In this document: positions 1 through 9,008 of the stretch, one piece after another
Layout of the letters: each line of letters opens with the position of its first letter
How positions within the stretch are numbered: the first letter of the stretch is position 1
Program-made: the position numbers and the translations under genes
The notes under the pieces: generated by a model
Database searches by the model: none
Told to the model about the DNA's origin: nothing
What the model saw: only the letters and a program-made list of their open reading frames with translations
Source of the DNA: Pseudomonas yangonensis
GTDB lineage: Bacteria > Pseudomonadota > Gammaproteobacteria > Pseudomonadales > Pseudomonadaceae
Direction: 5' to 3'
Length of the DNA stretch: 64,000 bases
Assembly: GCF_009932725.1 (NCBI RefSeq)
Contig: NZ_BLJU01000002.1
Coordinates: forward strand, 124,001-188,000

Positions 1-379
1 GCCCGTCACGCTTCAGGGCGCAGCATATGCGTTGCCAGACGCGGGGAAACTCCTCAGGAAGACAGAATGGTAAGGCGAAGGCACTGTTGATCAGGTCAGC
101 TGGTGGTAATTCGCAGTCTTCGAATTGTTCGCAGAGCGTCGTCAGTCTTGATGCCTGATCCACTTGTATCTGCTGGTACAGGCGAGCAATAGCTTGTTCT
201 TCGCGATCAATGGCAAGTACCTCCCAGCCTCGACGCAGCAGCTCCAAAGTATCGCGTCCGGCTCCGCAGCCTAGATCTATGGCAAATCCCGCTGTGTTAC
301 GGCTTTTCTCCAAAGCCATCAGAAGCATTGGCCAGGCAGGAGCACCTTGCGTGCGATCGTAGTACAGCTTGTCAGTCAT
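1..379 (-). CDS. SAM-dependent methyltransferase, 3' end cut off by the window
   Basis: The frame opens at an ATG whose first base is 379 and runs off the left edge, giving about 126 residues of the N-terminal part. The glycine-rich SAM-binding motif IDLGCGAGRDT is near residue 33, followed by an acidic residue after beta-2 (AIDRE), as in class I (Rossmann) methyltransferases. It resembles the small TehB-like group, but the substrate cannot be told. The start lies 9 bp after the rluA stop on the same strand, so the two are probably co-transcribed. The start is supported by a purine-rich stretch (AAGAGA) just upstream. The family is clear; the specific function is unknown. Confidence 0.8.
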   Translation of the reverse strand, partial: MTDKLYYDRTQGAPAWPMLLMALEKSRNTAGFAIDLGCGAGRDTLELLRRGWEVLAIDREEQAIARLYQQIQVDQASRLTTLCEQFEDCELPPADLINSAFALPFCLPEEFPRVWQRICCALKRDG

Positions 380-388
380 CTCTTGGGC

Positions 389-1024
389 TCAAAACGGCGC
401 CGGGCACTCGAAGCGCATGCGTTCGCCTGTTTGCGGGTGGGTGAGGGCGAGCATGCTGGCGTGCAGGCACAAGCGCTCATGGGCGGCCAGCGCCTGCTTG
501 TGGGCGTAGAGACGGTCGCCCAGCAGCGGGTGGCCGATGGACAGCATATGCACGCGCAACTGGTGCGAACGGCCGGTGATGGGGGTGAGCTCGACCCGGC
601 ACCAGTCGCCGCAGCGTTCGATGATGCGCCAGTGGGTCAGGGCGTGTTTGCCCAGTTCGTGATCGACCACGTGGCGCGGCTTGGTCGGCGGGTCGTAGCG
701 CAGCGGTAGGTCGATGCTGCCGCTGTCTGCCTCGGGCTGGCCCCAGCACAGCGCGGTGTAGGCCTTCTCGGTCTCACGGTCGTGGAACTGGCGGGACAGC
801 TCGCGGTGGCTGTCGGCATCGCGGGCCAGGACAATGATGCCGGAGGTTTCCCAGTCCAGCCGATGCACGATGCGCGCCTCGGGGTAGCCGTTTTCCTGCA
901 GGCGGGTGACCAGGCAGTCCTTGTTGTCATCGGCGCGGCCAGGCACCGAGAGCAGCAGGGTGGGCTTGTTGATCACCAGCAGGGCGACGTCCTGGTGGAG
1001 AATTTCGATCTGGCTTAGCGGCAT
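389..1024 (-). CDS. rluA: RluA-family rRNA/tRNA pseudouridine synthase
   Basis: This 211-residue protein has the RluA-family catalytic motif HRLDWETSG at residues 54-62, with Asp57 as the predicted nucleophile. The later block GRSHQLRVHM is the conserved RNA/uracil-pocket motif. Its length is close to E. coli RluA (219 residues), which modifies U746 of 23S rRNA and U32 of several tRNAs. No N-terminal S4 domain is present, which fits RluA rather than RluC or RluD. It lies downstream of minCDE on the same strand, as in other Pseudomonas, but a hairpin terminator and a REP pair separate it from minE. Independent transcription is therefore likely. Confidence 0.9.
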   Translation of the reverse strand: MPLSQIEILHQDVALLVINKPTLLLSVPGRADDNKDCLVTRLQENGYPEARIVHRLDWETSGIIVLARDADSHRELSRQFHDRETEKAYTALCWGQPEADSGSIDLPLRYDPPTKPRHVVDHELGKHALTHWRIIERCGDWCRVELTPITGRSHQLRVHMLSIGHPLLGDRLYAHKQALAAHERLCLHASMLALTHPQTGERMRFECPAPF

Positions 1025-1044
1025 GGGGCGTTCGCAACGGTCTG

Positions 1045-1110
1045 GTAGGAGCGAGCTCTGCTCGCGAAAAATGCAGGTTACCGATATTCGCGAGCAGAGC
1101 TCGCTCCTAC
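1045..1110. repeat. REP doublet (REPIN-like), family A
   Basis: Two copies of a GTAGGAGCGAGCTCTGCTCG-type sequence stand in opposite orientation at 1045-1067 and 1088-1110, separated by about 20 bp. Each arm is itself partly palindromic (GAGCTC core), and the two arms together can form one long hairpin. This architecture is typical of Pseudomonas REP doublets, which are mobilised in trans by a REP-associated transposase. No such transposase is in this window. Confidence 0.85.
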
Positions 1111-1123
1111 AGGCTATCGGTGA

Positions 1124-1156
1124 CTACAAACGAACACGGCGGCCGAAGCCGCCGTG
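1124..1156 (-). terminator. Terminator of minCDE with UUCG tetraloop
   Basis: Arms CACGGCGGC (1135-1143) and GCCGCCGTG (1148-1156) pair perfectly around a 4-nt loop. Read on the minus strand the loop is a stable cUUCGg tetraloop, and the stem is followed by TTCGTTTGT. It begins 18 bp after the minE stop. The short U tract makes it a moderate rho-independent terminator. Confidence 0.65.
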
Positions 1157-1173
1157 CGTGTGGCCAGAATCGA

Positions 1174-1428
1174 TCAGCGATCCGGCAGGGTAATGTTCAG
1201 CTCCAGGATCGAGCAGCTGCCCTGGTTCTCCAGCGCGACCTGAACCTGATCCGATTCGATGGCCACGTACTTGCGGATCACTTCCACCAGCTCCTGCTGC
1301 AGGGCAGGCAGGTAGTCCGGCTGGCTGCGCTGGCCACGTTCGTGGGCAACGATGATCTGCAGGCGCTCTTTGGCGATGGATGCGGTGGTTTCCTTCTTGC
1401 GCGAACGCAAGAAGTCAAAAATATTCAT
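1174..1428 (-). CDS. minE: Cell division topological specificity factor MinE
   Basis: This is an 84-residue protein of the usual MinE length. The N-terminus [23 protein letters not shown] matches the membrane-binding and anti-MinCD region, where the contact helix (about residues 13-30) engages MinD and stimulates its ATPase. The C-terminal half is the topological-specificity dimer domain. MinE drives pole-to-pole oscillation of MinCD so that the Z-ring forms at midcell. Its ATG overlaps the minD stop by 4 bp (ATGA), which indicates translational coupling. Confidence 0.97.
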   Translation of the reverse strand: MNIFDFLRSRKKETTASIAKERLQIIVAHERGQRSQPDYLPALQQELVEVIRKYVAIESDQVQVALENQGSCSILELNITLPDR

Positions 1429-2240
1429 TCTCGACCTCCAAATAGGCGCTGCAGGAAGCCCTGCTTCTTCACATCCAGGAAGCGATGCGGCACGTCCTTG
1501 CCGAGCAGACGGTCGACTGCGTCGCTATAGGCCTGGCCGGCGTCGCTCTGGTCATCGAGGATGACCGGGATGCCCTGGTTGGACGCCTTGAGCACGGCCT
1601 GGGATTCGGGGATCACGCCGAGCAGGCGGATGGCGAGGATTTCCTCGACGTCTTCGACGCCGAGCATCTCGCCCTTGGTAACGCGCTCGGGGTTGTAGCG
1701 GGTCAGCAGCAGGTGCTCCTTGATCGGCTCCTCGCCTTTCTCGGCGCGGCGCGATTTGCTCGCCAGCAGGCCGAGCATGCGGTCGGAGTCACGTACCGAG
1801 GACACTTCCGGGTTGGTCACGACGATGGCTTCGTCGGCGAAGTACATCGCCAGGTGAGCACCTTTTTCGATACCGGCTGGCGAGTCGCAGACCACGTATT
1901 CGAAATTCTGCGACAGCTCGTTGATGACCTTCTCGACGCCTTCGAGGGTCAGCGCGTCCTTGTCACGGGTCTGGCTGGCGGCCAGCACGTAGAGGTTTTC
2001 GAGACGCTTGTCCTTGATCAGGGCCTGGGTCAGGGTGGCTTCGCCATTGACCACGTTGACGAAGTCGTACACCACGCGGCGTTCGCAGCCCATGATCAGG
2101 TCGAGGTTACGCAGGCCGACGTCGAAGTCGACGATGACGGTCTTGTGTCCGCGCAAGGCGAGGCCGGTACCGATGGCAGCGCTGGTGGTGGTTTTACCGA
2201 CGCCACCCTTGCCGGAAGTGACTACGAGGATCTTGGCCAA
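1425..2240 (-). CDS. minD: Septum-site-determining ATPase MinD
   Basis: This 271-residue ParA/MinD-superfamily ATPase carries the deviant Walker A motif KGGVGKTT at residues 11-18, including the signature first lysine. The C-terminal amphipathic membrane-targeting helix is visible near the end ([12 protein letters not shown]). ATP-bound MinD dimerises on the inner membrane, recruits MinC, and is released by MinE. It sits between minC (102 bp upstream) and minE (4-bp overlap) in the classical operon. Confidence 0.98.
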   Translation of the reverse strand: MAKILVVTSGKGGVGKTTTSAAIGTGLALRGHKTVIVDFDVGLRNLDLIMGCERRVVYDFVNVVNGEATLTQALIKDKRLENLYVLAASQTRDKDALTLEGVEKVINELSQNFEYVVCDSPAGIEKGAHLAMYFADEAIVVTNPEVSSVRDSDRMLGLLASKSRRAEKGEEPIKEHLLLTRYNPERVTKGEMLGVEDVEEILAIRLLGVIPESQAVLKASNQGIPVILDDQSDAGQAYSDAVDRLLGKDVPHRFLDVKKQGFLQRLFGGRE

Positions 2241-2341
2241 GGTGATTCACCCCAAAAAATGAATAAAACGCGGGAATCCGTCAGCCATTCGAGGCTTCCA
2301 GATGCCTTTTTTGTGTCCGTAAAAAGTGGCCGCAGTATCCG

Positions 2342-3070
2342 TTAAAGGCGGGTGATGTTCAACACGTCACCCGACAGGCTGACGTGCACCGCATCGCCCC
2401 AGAGCGGGTCGCGGCGCAGGTCTTCGGCGACCTTGTAATGGCCGGCGATCGACAACATTTCGGCGCCCATTTGCTGACAGAAAATCCGTGCCTTGGTGTT
2501 GCCCTTGATCCCGGCCAGGGCGCGGCCACGCATGGGCGCGTAAACATGGATGTTGCCATCGGCGAGAAGTTCCGCCCCGGCACTGACCGGTGCCAGCACG
2601 ATCAGATCGCCGCCCTGGGCGTAGACCTGTTGGCCGCCGCGTACCGGGGTGGTGACGATACGGCTGGGTTTGTGCTCGGGTTCGGCCGGCTTTTCCTCGA
2701 CCTTCTTCGGCGCCGGGTCGATGGGGCGCTCGCGAGCGCCGGAGGGTGGCAGTACCGGCAGATCCATGGCTTCGGCGGCGGCGATGTCGCCCTCGCGCGA
2801 GGCGCGAATGGCCAGCGTGCGCAGACCGTGGCGGCGGCAGACCGCCATCAGCTCGGCCAGGTCCAGTTCGCCTTCGCCTTCCGGCAGTTTGTCCAGGGCC
2901 AGTACCAGCGGCGTATTGCTGAAAAAGGCGGGGGCCTGGGCAACTTTTTCCGTCAGTTGCGCGTCGAGGCGTTCCAGGTCGTTGTGCGCCAGTTCCATCA
3001 CGGTGATGGCGAGCATGCTGCCCTTGAGCTGGAACACGGGATCTTGGGCGAGGAGGTCGGCTTGGCTCAT
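2342..3070 (-). CDS. minC: Septum site-determining protein MinC (FtsZ inhibitor)
   Basis: The 242-residue protein starts at the ATG at 3070 ([18 protein letters not shown]). The same frame stays open much further upstream across lpxL, but that extension is antisense noise. The N-terminal domain (about 1-105) is the FtsZ-antagonising part. A proline- and charge-rich linker follows (about 115-140). The C-terminal domain is a glycine-rich beta-helix ([20 protein letters not shown], then the GRALAGIKG region) that binds MinD. It is the first gene of minCDE and is divergent from lpxL, with a 219-bp shared upstream region. Confidence 0.96.
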   Translation of the reverse strand: MSQADLLAQDPVFQLKGSMLAITVMELAHNDLERLDAQLTEKVAQAPAFFSNTPLVLALDKLPEGEGELDLAELMAVCRRHGLRTLAIRASREGDIAAAEAMDLPVLPPSGARERPIDPAPKKVEEKPAEPEHKPSRIVTTPVRGGQQVYAQGGDLIVLAPVSAGAELLADGNIHVYAPMRGRALAGIKGNTKARIFCQQMGAEMLSIAGHYKVAEDLRRDPLWGDAVHVSLSGDVLNITRL

Positions 3071-3289
3071 GGTGATGCGATGGGCCTTCTGGCGAGTCGA
3101 AAGATGCCCGGACTTATAACGACATAGCCCGCATGCCGCAAGCCGCCTGAGCAGACGCGGCCGACCGGAGGCGATGCAGCGGTCGGCACGGGTTGGCCGT
3201 CGCGACCTGCACCGCGCGCAGTGAAGCCGCCGAGTGGCCGGGAAAACTGCGTTAGAATGCGCGGCTTTGTATGTGATCGGAAACGCCTC

Positions 3290-4222
3290 ATGGATCGCCC
3301 CCGCTTTCGCGCCTATTTCCTTCATCCGCGCTTCTGGCCGCTGTGGCTGGGGTTCGGGCTGCTGTGGCTGGTGGTGCAGCTGCCTTATAGCCTGCAATTG
3401 AAGTTGGGGAGGGCGCTGGGCTGGCTGATGTATCGCAGCGCGAGCTCGCGCCGGCAGATTGCCGCACGCAATCTGGAGCTGTGCTTCCCCGGCAAGAGCG
3501 TTGCCGAGCGCGAGCGTCTGCTCAAGGAGAACTTCGCTTCCACCGGCATCGCCTTCTTCGAGATGGCCATGAGCTGGTGGTGGCCCAAGGCGCGCCTGGC
3601 AAAGCTGGCGCATGTCGAAGGCCTCGAACATCTGCAGCAGGCGCAGGCCGAAGGGCAGGGCGTGATCCTCATGGCGGTGCACTTCACCACCCTGGAGATC
3701 GGCGCGGCGCTGCTCGGTCAGTTGCACACCATCGACGGCATGTACCGCGAGCACGACAACCCGTTGTTCGACTACATCCAGCGACGTGGCCGCGAGCGCC
3801 ACAACCTCGACGCCACCGCCATCGAGCGTGAGGACATTCGCGCCATGCTCAAGGTGCTGCGTGCCGGTCGCGCCATCTGGTACGCGCCGGACCAGGACTA
3901 TGGCCGCAAGCAGAGCATCTTCGTGCCCTTGTTCGGCATCCAGGCGGCGACGGTCACCGCCACCACCAAGTTCGCTCGTCTGGGCAAGGCGCGCGTGGTG
4001 CCTTTCACCCAGCAGCGTCTGGCCGACGGCAACGGTTATCGTCTGGTGATCCATGCGCCGCTCGAAGGCTTCCCCGGCGAGAGCGAAGAAGCCGATTGCC
4101 TGCGCATCAACCAGTGGATCGAGCGGGTCGTCAGCGCCTGCCCGGAGCAGTACCTGTGGGCGCATCGGCGTTTCAAGACGCGTCCCGAGGGGGAGCCGAA
4201 GCTGTACGGTAAGCGCAAGTAG
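3290..4222 (+). CDS. lpxL: Lipid A biosynthesis lauroyl acyltransferase (LpxL/HtrB family)
   Basis: This 310-residue inner-membrane protein begins at the ATG at 3290. A TAGAAT -10-like hexamer lies at 3253-3258. An N-terminal hydrophobic anchor (about residues 16-34) precedes the catalytic HX4E motif, seen as HFTTLE with His131 and Glu136. The following GMYREHDNP and WYAPDQDYG blocks are typical of LpxL/LpxM acyltransferases, which add secondary acyl chains to Kdo2-lipid IVA. The gene is divergent from minC, the arrangement known for htrB1 in P. aeruginosa. Which acyl position it serves cannot be read from sequence. Confidence 0.93.
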   Translation: MDRPRFRAYFLHPRFWPLWLGFGLLWLVVQLPYSLQLKLGRALGWLMYRSASSRRQIAARNLELCFPGKSVAERERLLKENFASTGIAFFEMAMSWWWPKARLAKLAHVEGLEHLQQAQAEGQGVILMAVHFTTLEIGAALLGQLHTIDGMYREHDNPLFDYIQRRGRERHNLDATAIEREDIRAMLKVLRAGRAIWYAPDQDYGRKQSIFVPLFGIQAATVTATTKFARLGKARVVPFTQQRLADGNGYRLVIHAPLEGFPGESEEADCLRINQWIERVVSACPEQYLWAHRRFKTRPEGEPKLYGKRK

Positions 4223-4257
4223 CGCATCTATACTGCAACGAAAAACAGGACCATTCG

Positions 4258-5439
4258 ATGACAGTGATTGCCCGCCCCGATGCGCCCGTTACCGGGCTGA
4301 TCCTCTCTGGTGGCGGGGCACGGGCGGCCTATCAGGTCGGTGTGCTGGCGGCCATCGCCGATCTGTTGCCGGACACCTCGCACAATCCCTTTCCGGTGAT
4401 AGTCGGCACCTCGGCCGGGGCGATCAATGCCGTTGGCCTGGCCTGTGGCGCGCTGCAGTTCGGCGAGGCGGTGCGGCGCCTGACCTCGGTCTGGCAGGGT
4501 TTTCACACGCACATGGTGTACCGCAGCGACTGGCCGGGCGTGCTGCGTCAGGCGGCGCGTTTCATCGGGCACAGTTTGCTCGGCCTGGGCCGTGACGTTC
4601 CGGTGGCCCTGCTCGACAGCTCGCCGTTGCGCGAGCTGCTGGAGCGCGAGCTGGATTTTTCCGGCATCGCGGCGGCGGTCCGACATCGTCAACTACGGGC
4701 TGTCGCGGTGACGGCCTTCGGCTACGAAAGCGGGCAGGCCGTGACCTTCTACCAGGGCCGCGCCACCATCGATCCCTGGTTTCGTCATCGCCGTGTGGGC
4801 GTGCCGACACGTCTGCAGCTTCACCATCTGCTCGCCAGCGCCTCGATTCCGCTGATCTTCCCGCCGGTGAAGATCAACCGCGAATACTTCGGTGACGGCG
4901 CGGTGCGCCAGGCGGCGCCGATCAGCCCGGCGCTGCATCTGGGCGCCAGCCGCGTGCTGGTGATAGGCGTGAGCGGCAATGCCCAGCTCGAAGCCAATGC
5001 CGCGCTGCCGCGCGTGGCGAGTACGCGGCCGCCGAGTCTGGCGCAGATCGGCGGACACATGCTCAACAGCACTTTTATCGACAATCTGGAAACGGATATC
5101 GAACTGCTCGAGCGCCTCAATCAGATGAGTGCGCTGGTGCCACCGGATCGCCGTCCGCGTGGCCTGGGGCTCAATCCGGTGGAGGTGCTGGTGATCGCGC
5201 CGAGCCAGCCGCTGGATCAGATCGCCGCCCGCCATCAGCGTGAGTTGCCCAGGGCGCTGCGTCTGTTCCTGCGTGGTCCGGGAGCGACCAAGGCCGGTGG
5301 TGCCGGCGTGCTCAGCTATCTGCTGTTCGAGCCCGGTTACTGCAGCGAGCTGATCGAGCTGGGGTATCAGGATGCGATGACGCGCAAGGCCGACCTCTGT
5401 CGTTTTCTCGGCTTGACCGAGGTCGTCCAGCACGCCTGA
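4258..5439 (+). CDS. Patatin-like phospholipase family protein
   Basis: This 393-residue protein shows the patatin hallmarks. The glycine-rich oxyanion motif GGGARAAY is at residues 18-25, the nucleophile elbow GTSAG at 50-54 (Ser52), and the catalytic aspartate in FGDGAVRQ (Asp213), giving a Ser-Asp dyad. No signal peptide or transmembrane segment is seen, so a cytoplasmic or peripheral lipase or acyl hydrolase is likely. The substrate is unknown. It follows lpxL by 35 bp on the same strand and could be co-transcribed. Its stop is 6 bp from the stop of the convergent pirin gene, leaving no room for a terminator. Confidence 0.88.
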   Translation: MTVIARPDAPVTGLILSGGGARAAYQVGVLAAIADLLPDTSHNPFPVIVGTSAGAINAVGLACGALQFGEAVRRLTSVWQGFHTHMVYRSDWPGVLRQAARFIGHSLLGLGRDVPVALLDSSPLRELLERELDFSGIAAAVRHRQLRAVAVTAFGYESGQAVTFYQGRATIDPWFRHRRVGVPTRLQLHHLLASASIPLIFPPVKINREYFGDGAVRQAAPISPALHLGASRVLVIGVSGNAQLEANAALPRVASTRPPSLAQIGGHMLNSTFIDNLETDIELLERLNQMSALVPPDRRPRGLGLNPVEVLVIAPSQPLDQIAARHQRELPRALRLFLRGPGATKAGGAGVLSYLLFEPGYCSELIELGYQDAMTRKADLCRFLGLTEVVQHA

Positions 5440-5445
5440 TTCAGC

Positions 5446-6300
5446 TCAGGCCAGTACGCCATCGCGAAAATCACGCAGGGCCTGCTCGATTTCCTCGCGA
5501 CTGTTCATCACGAACGGCCCGTACTGCACGATGGGCTCGTTCAGCGGGGTACCGGCGATCAGCAGCGCTCGCGCGCCATGACTGCTGGCCAGGTGCAGTT
5601 CGCCTTGATCCGACAGTCGCACCAGGCGTCCGGCACTGACGGGTTGTGCACCGACCTCGGGCAGTTCGAGCAGGCCTTCGTAGACATAGAGCATGACCCG
5701 CTGACCGTCGGCCAGGCGCGGCGCCACCTGGCTGCCTGCCGGCAGATGCAGGTCGAACAGTTGCGGCTCGGTATGCGGGCGCTGCACGGCGCCGGCCTGA
5801 CGAATTTGGCCATCGTCGAACTCGCCGGCGATCACCATCACCTCGACGCCGGACGCCGTATTGATGCGTGGAATGTCGGTGGCGGGGATATCGCGGTAAC
5901 CCGCTTCGCCCAGCTTGTCCTTGGCCGGCAGGTTGAGCCAGAGCTGGAAGCCGCGCATGGCGCCGGACTCCTGCTCGGGCATCTCGCTGTGGATGATGCC
6001 GCGCGCGGCGGTCATCCACTGCACGCCGCCGCTGCCGAGCAGGCCGACATTGCCCAGATGATCCTCATGACGCATGCGCCCTTCGAGCATGTAGGTGATG
6101 GTCTCGAAGCCGCGATGCGGATGCGGCGGGAAGCCGGCGATGTAATCGTCGGGGTTGTCGGTGGAAAACTCGTCGAGCATCAGGAAAGGGTCGAAACGCT
6201 CCAGCCCTGGCCCGCCGATCACGCGGTTGAGGCGCACGCCGGCGCCGTCGGAGGCAGGTTGGCCAGGCTGAATGCTGATGACGCGGCGATGTGAAGTCAT
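5446..6300 (-). CDS. Pirin family protein
   Basis: The 284-residue bicupin protein starts at the ATG at 6300, chosen because AAGGAG lies 8 bases upstream; a longer in-frame start at 6333 lacks this. The N-terminal cupin carries the pirin metal-binding cluster PHPHRGFETITYMLEG followed by a distal EMPEQE segment. The C-terminal half is the pirin_C cupin. Bacterial pirins include quercetinase-like dioxygenases and regulators; the activity here is undetermined. The upstream region holds two palindromes sharing a CATCGA half-site, suggesting control by a dimeric repressor or activator. Confidence 0.92.
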   Translation of the reverse strand: MTSHRRVISIQPGQPASDGAGVRLNRVIGGPGLERFDPFLMLDEFSTDNPDDYIAGFPPHPHRGFETITYMLEGRMRHEDHLGNVGLLGSGGVQWMTAARGIIHSEMPEQESGAMRGFQLWLNLPAKDKLGEAGYRDIPATDIPRINTASGVEVMVIAGEFDDGQIRQAGAVQRPHTEPQLFDLHLPAGSQVAPRLADGQRVMLYVYEGLLELPEVGAQPVSAGRLVRLSDQGELHLASSHGARALLIAGTPLNEPIVQYGPFVMNSREEIEQALRDFRDGVLA

Positions 6301-6341
6301 GACGGGCTCCTTGATAGCGAGGAATGACGCCATGCTAGACG

Positions 6342-6405
6342 CATCGAATCGATGTTTTGGTGGAAAATTCTCGCGCCATGCATCGAATTATTCGATGCAT
6401 GGCGC
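6342..6405. promoter_or_regulatory. Two CATCGA-type palindromes upstream of the pirin gene
   Basis: CATCGAATCGATG (6342-6354) is a perfect palindrome around one base. At 6373-6405 a longer perfect inverted repeat has 15-nt arms (GCGCCATGCATCGAA and its complement) around TTA, and its centre contains CATCGAA/TTCGATG. The two centres are 41 bp apart, about four helical turns, and both lie between the pirin start and the mlaA stop. They look like paired operators. The second, starting 3 bp past mlaA, may also act as its terminator, although the following T tract is weak. Confidence 0.5.
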
Positions 6406-6408
6406 ATC

Positions 6409-7179
6409 TCAGTCGGCGATCCGCAGCTTGCGCGACTCCGTGTAGAAGTAGCGCAGTTTCTCGTACTCGAAGGGCGAGTTGAGTTGGCCGTAGCGAAAGC
6501 CCGTGTTGGCGCGGGTATCGATGATTCTCAGGGTGGTGATACCCGGGTTGCTGCGCCCGACCTCGGCTACGTCGAGGTAGTTGACGGCGTTCTCCAGGCT
6601 GAAGTCGGCCACCAGCCCGCCCGTGTCGCGCAGGTTCGATGGGCCGAGCAGCGGCAGCATCAGATAGGGGCCGGCAGGCACGCCGTAGTAGCCCAGTGTC
6701 TGGCCGAAGTCTTCGTTGAATCTTGGCAGGCCCATTTTCGTCGCCGGGTCCCAGATACCACCGACACCGAGAATGGTGTTGAACAGCAAGCGCGCCGTGG
6801 TGTTCATCGCCCGCTTGCCCTTGAGCTGCAGCACGCTGTTGGCCAGCGTGGGGATTTCACCAAGGTTGTTGAAAAAGTTGTGCACGCCGGTCTGCACCAG
6901 GTCGGGCGTGACATAGCGGTAGCCGTCGACCACCGGCAGGAACACCCACTGATCGAAACGGTAGTTGAAGTGGTAGACGCGGCGGTTCCACGACTCCAGC
7001 GGGTCATAGACCTGCAGGGCGTCGCTGGAGGCGCGCTCGAACTCCTGCTGATCCAGCCCCGGGTTGAACTGCAGGTTCTGCAGCGGGTTGGTGAAGCCGT
7101 CAGGGTCGACCTGGTTCTCGGCCAGTGCCTGCCCGCTGGTCAGCAGCAGGGCGATGATCAGAGTACTGTGCTTAACCAC
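6409..7179 (-). CDS. MlaA/VacJ-family outer-membrane lipid-asymmetry protein without a lipobox
   Basis: This protein of about 256 residues belongs to the MlaA family. The region after the leader has YDPLESWNRRVYHFNYRFD, and the central GVGGIWDPATKMG block and GPSNLRDTGG are conserved. MlaA, with OmpC and the MlaBCDEF system, removes misplaced phospholipids from the outer leaflet. The start chosen is the GTG at 7179, which follows GGAG and overlaps the upstream hydrolase by 8 bp; a longer ATG start lies inside that gene. The leader (TLIIALLLTSGQALA) looks like a signal-peptidase-I peptide with no cysteine, which is odd because classical MlaA is a lipoprotein. Confidence 0.85.
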   Translation of the reverse strand: MVKHSTLIIALLLTSGQALAENQVDPDGFTNPLQNLQFNPGLDQQEFERASSDALQVYDPLESWNRRVYHFNYRFDQWVFLPVVDGYRYVTPDLVQTGVHNFFNNLGEIPTLANSVLQLKGKRAMNTTARLLFNTILGVGGIWDPATKMGLPRFNEDFGQTLGYYGVPAGPYLMLPLLGPSNLRDTGGLVADFSLENAVNYLDVAEVGRSNPGITTLRIIDTRANTGFRYGQLNSPFEYEKLRYFYTESRKLRIAD

Positions 7180-8470
7180 GGAAGAACTCCAGCATGGCGT
7201 CGGCATTGACGCGATAGTTGAGGTTGCCGCAGTGCCCGCCGCGCGGGTAGAGGGTCAGGCGGTCGCCAAAGGTGCGGCGCAGGAAGCCGATATCGCCCTG
7301 GCCGAGAATCAGGTCATCGGCGTTGTGCATCACCGCGACCTTGTCGCTGCCCCTGAGGTAGTCCTCCAGTGCATACAGGCTGCTCTTGTCGATCAGCTGG
7401 TTGAGGCTGCCGCCGTCATAGCGCGCGCGCCACATGGGCATCAGTTGCTCGGCGATGTAGCAATCGAAGTCGCAACGCAGAGCCATCTGGAAGAAGGGCG
7501 TGAGGCTGGTGCTCTCGGTGATCCGATAATCGCGCGGGGTGATCAGGCCGCGGCGGTTGAGCAGGTCCGAGGTGAAGACGATGTCGGCGGAGGAGAAGCG
7601 GAACGAGGTGCCGATGAGCATGGCCATCTGTTCGTCCGAGAGGCGCTCGGTGGATTGCTGGAAGTCGTAGAGCATCGCCTCGTTGATATCCAGATAGCCC
7701 TTGTCGTTGAAGTAACGCGTCAGCTTGCCCAGCACCAGGTCGTAGAAGTTGGTGCTGTTGTCGATGCCCTGCACCTTGGTCTGCACCAGCTTGTCCAGGT
7801 TGCTGACGGAGGTGTAGAGGTTGACCGGCGGGTTGAGCAGCAGTACGCGCTTGAAATCGAAGGCGCGGCGGGTCTCGTCGATCTGGCTGACGAAGGCGGC
7901 ATGCAGCGCGCCGAGGCTGTAACCGGTGAGCAGGAATTCGCTGACTTCCAGCCTTGGATGCTGCGCCCGCACCGCCTGCATGACGCGGTACAGGTCGTCG
8001 GCATCATCCGGACTATAGCCAGGCGTGGCGAAGCGTGAGGCGGCAGCCATGAAGTCGTAGCTGGTCGGCGAGGACAGCTGCACGACATGGAAACCGGCGC
8101 CGTAGAACAGCTTCTTCAGGTATTCGTTGGTGCCGTTTGCGTAGTGCGCGCCTGTACCGGCGATGATGAAGATCAGCGGCGCACGGCCTTTCTGTTCGGC
8201 CAGGCGGTAGCGCAGCTTGGTCACTGGCCAGAAATTGTCCAGCAATTCGAATTCGCGGTCAGGACGCAGGCGTACCGAGTAGTCGCGCTGCCTGATATCG
8301 CCATCAGCCGGCAGCTCCGGGCGCAGCTCGGGCGGCGTGGTCGCGATGGTCGCCTCGAACGGGTTGGCCAGCGGATAGCCGTAGCTTTCGGCATCCACAT
8401 CGGCGGCCCCCGCCGAGGCACAGAAGACCAGGCCGCCGAGCAAGGCGGCGAGACGGGCAAGGCTGGGCAT
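7172..8470 (-). CDS. Secreted alpha/beta-hydrolase-fold protein upstream of mlaA
   Basis: The 432-residue protein opens with a signal peptide ending near residue 23 (GLVFCASAGAA). It has an alpha/beta hydrolase core: FIIAGTGAHY as an oxyanion-type strand-loop, a nucleophile elbow GYSLGA with Ser185, a candidate acid in HNADDL, and a candidate histidine in RGGHCGN near residue 415. It therefore looks catalytically complete and periplasmic or outer-membrane located. Its stop overlaps the downstream MlaA-like gene by 8 bp. The pair may act together on envelope lipids, but that is inference from context. Homologues are usually annotated only as hydrolase or hypothetical. Confidence 0.8.
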   Translation of the reverse strand: MPSLARLAALLGGLVFCASAGAADVDAESYGYPLANPFEATIATTPPELRPELPADGDIRQRDYSVRLRPDREFELLDNFWPVTKLRYRLAEQKGRAPLIFIIAGTGAHYANGTNEYLKKLFYGAGFHVVQLSSPTSYDFMAAASRFATPGYSPDDADDLYRVMQAVRAQHPRLEVSEFLLTGYSLGALHAAFVSQIDETRRAFDFKRVLLLNPPVNLYTSVSNLDKLVQTKVQGIDNSTNFYDLVLGKLTRYFNDKGYLDINEAMLYDFQQSTERLSDEQMAMLIGTSFRFSSADIVFTSDLLNRRGLITPRDYRITESTSLTPFFQMALRCDFDCYIAEQLMPMWRARYDGGSLNQLIDKSSLYALEDYLRGSDKVAVMHNADDLILGQGDIGFLRRTFGDRLTLYPRGGHCGNLNYRVNADAMLEFFRG

Positions 8471-8628
8471 GTGCTAAGTCCCTTTGAATCAGAGAGCGTC
8501 TGGATTGAACAGCTGGCTTATGACAGCAGCAAGAGGGGCAAAGTGCCAGACTATCCTGACTTATCGTGGGGAACTTGAGTAGCAGAGCTATGTGGCCAGG
8601 CGTATCGGCCGCGGCGCTGGCTGTTCAG

Positions 8629-8853
8629 TCAGGCCTGATGGTGCAGCCAGGCGTGCTTGGGTCGCTCCGGTGCAGGCTGACGATTACGTTCGAAACGCTG
8701 CCAGATCTTCTCGTGGAAGTAGAAACCCACCGAGTTGCACAGCGGCTCGATAGCCGCCACCAGGCTGCTGGCTGCAACGCTGCCGGTCAGCACGTAAGTG
8801 ACACCGAAGGCAATGCAGAAGTGCATGATAGTGAAGGTCAGGGTCTTGAGCAT
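8629..8853 (-). CDS. Small DUF2061-type membrane protein
   Basis: This 74-residue protein has a hydrophobic first two-thirds (FTIMHFCIAFGVTYVLTG and SVAASSLVAAIEPLCNSVGF) and ends in a basic tail. The run of a helical pair followed by HEKIW fits the DUF2061 family of small inner-membrane proteins of unknown function. A GAGG-type ribosome site precedes the ATG at 8853. It is a single gene, 158 bp downstream of the divergently reading hydrolase promoter region. Confidence 0.75.
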   Translation of the reverse strand: MLKTLTFTIMHFCIAFGVTYVLTGSVAASSLVAAIEPLCNSVGFYFHEKIWQRFERNRQPAPERPKHAWLHHQA

Positions 8854-9008
8854 GATGCACCTCGTTGAGAATCATTTCGTCTTGCGTGAAAGGCTAGTCC
8901 TGTTCGTTCGGCTCGGGAAATGTGGCGTTTGCATGGCTTCGATAGGCATGTCTAATTAACTTTATTTTCATATAAGCTTTTTTCTATGTTTGTTCGGGAA
9001 GGACATCA

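Noticed and set aside
3071..4165. In-frame upstream extension of minC across lpxL
   Set aside because: MinC has a well-defined N-terminus at 3070; the extension is antisense to lpxL and unlike any MinC.
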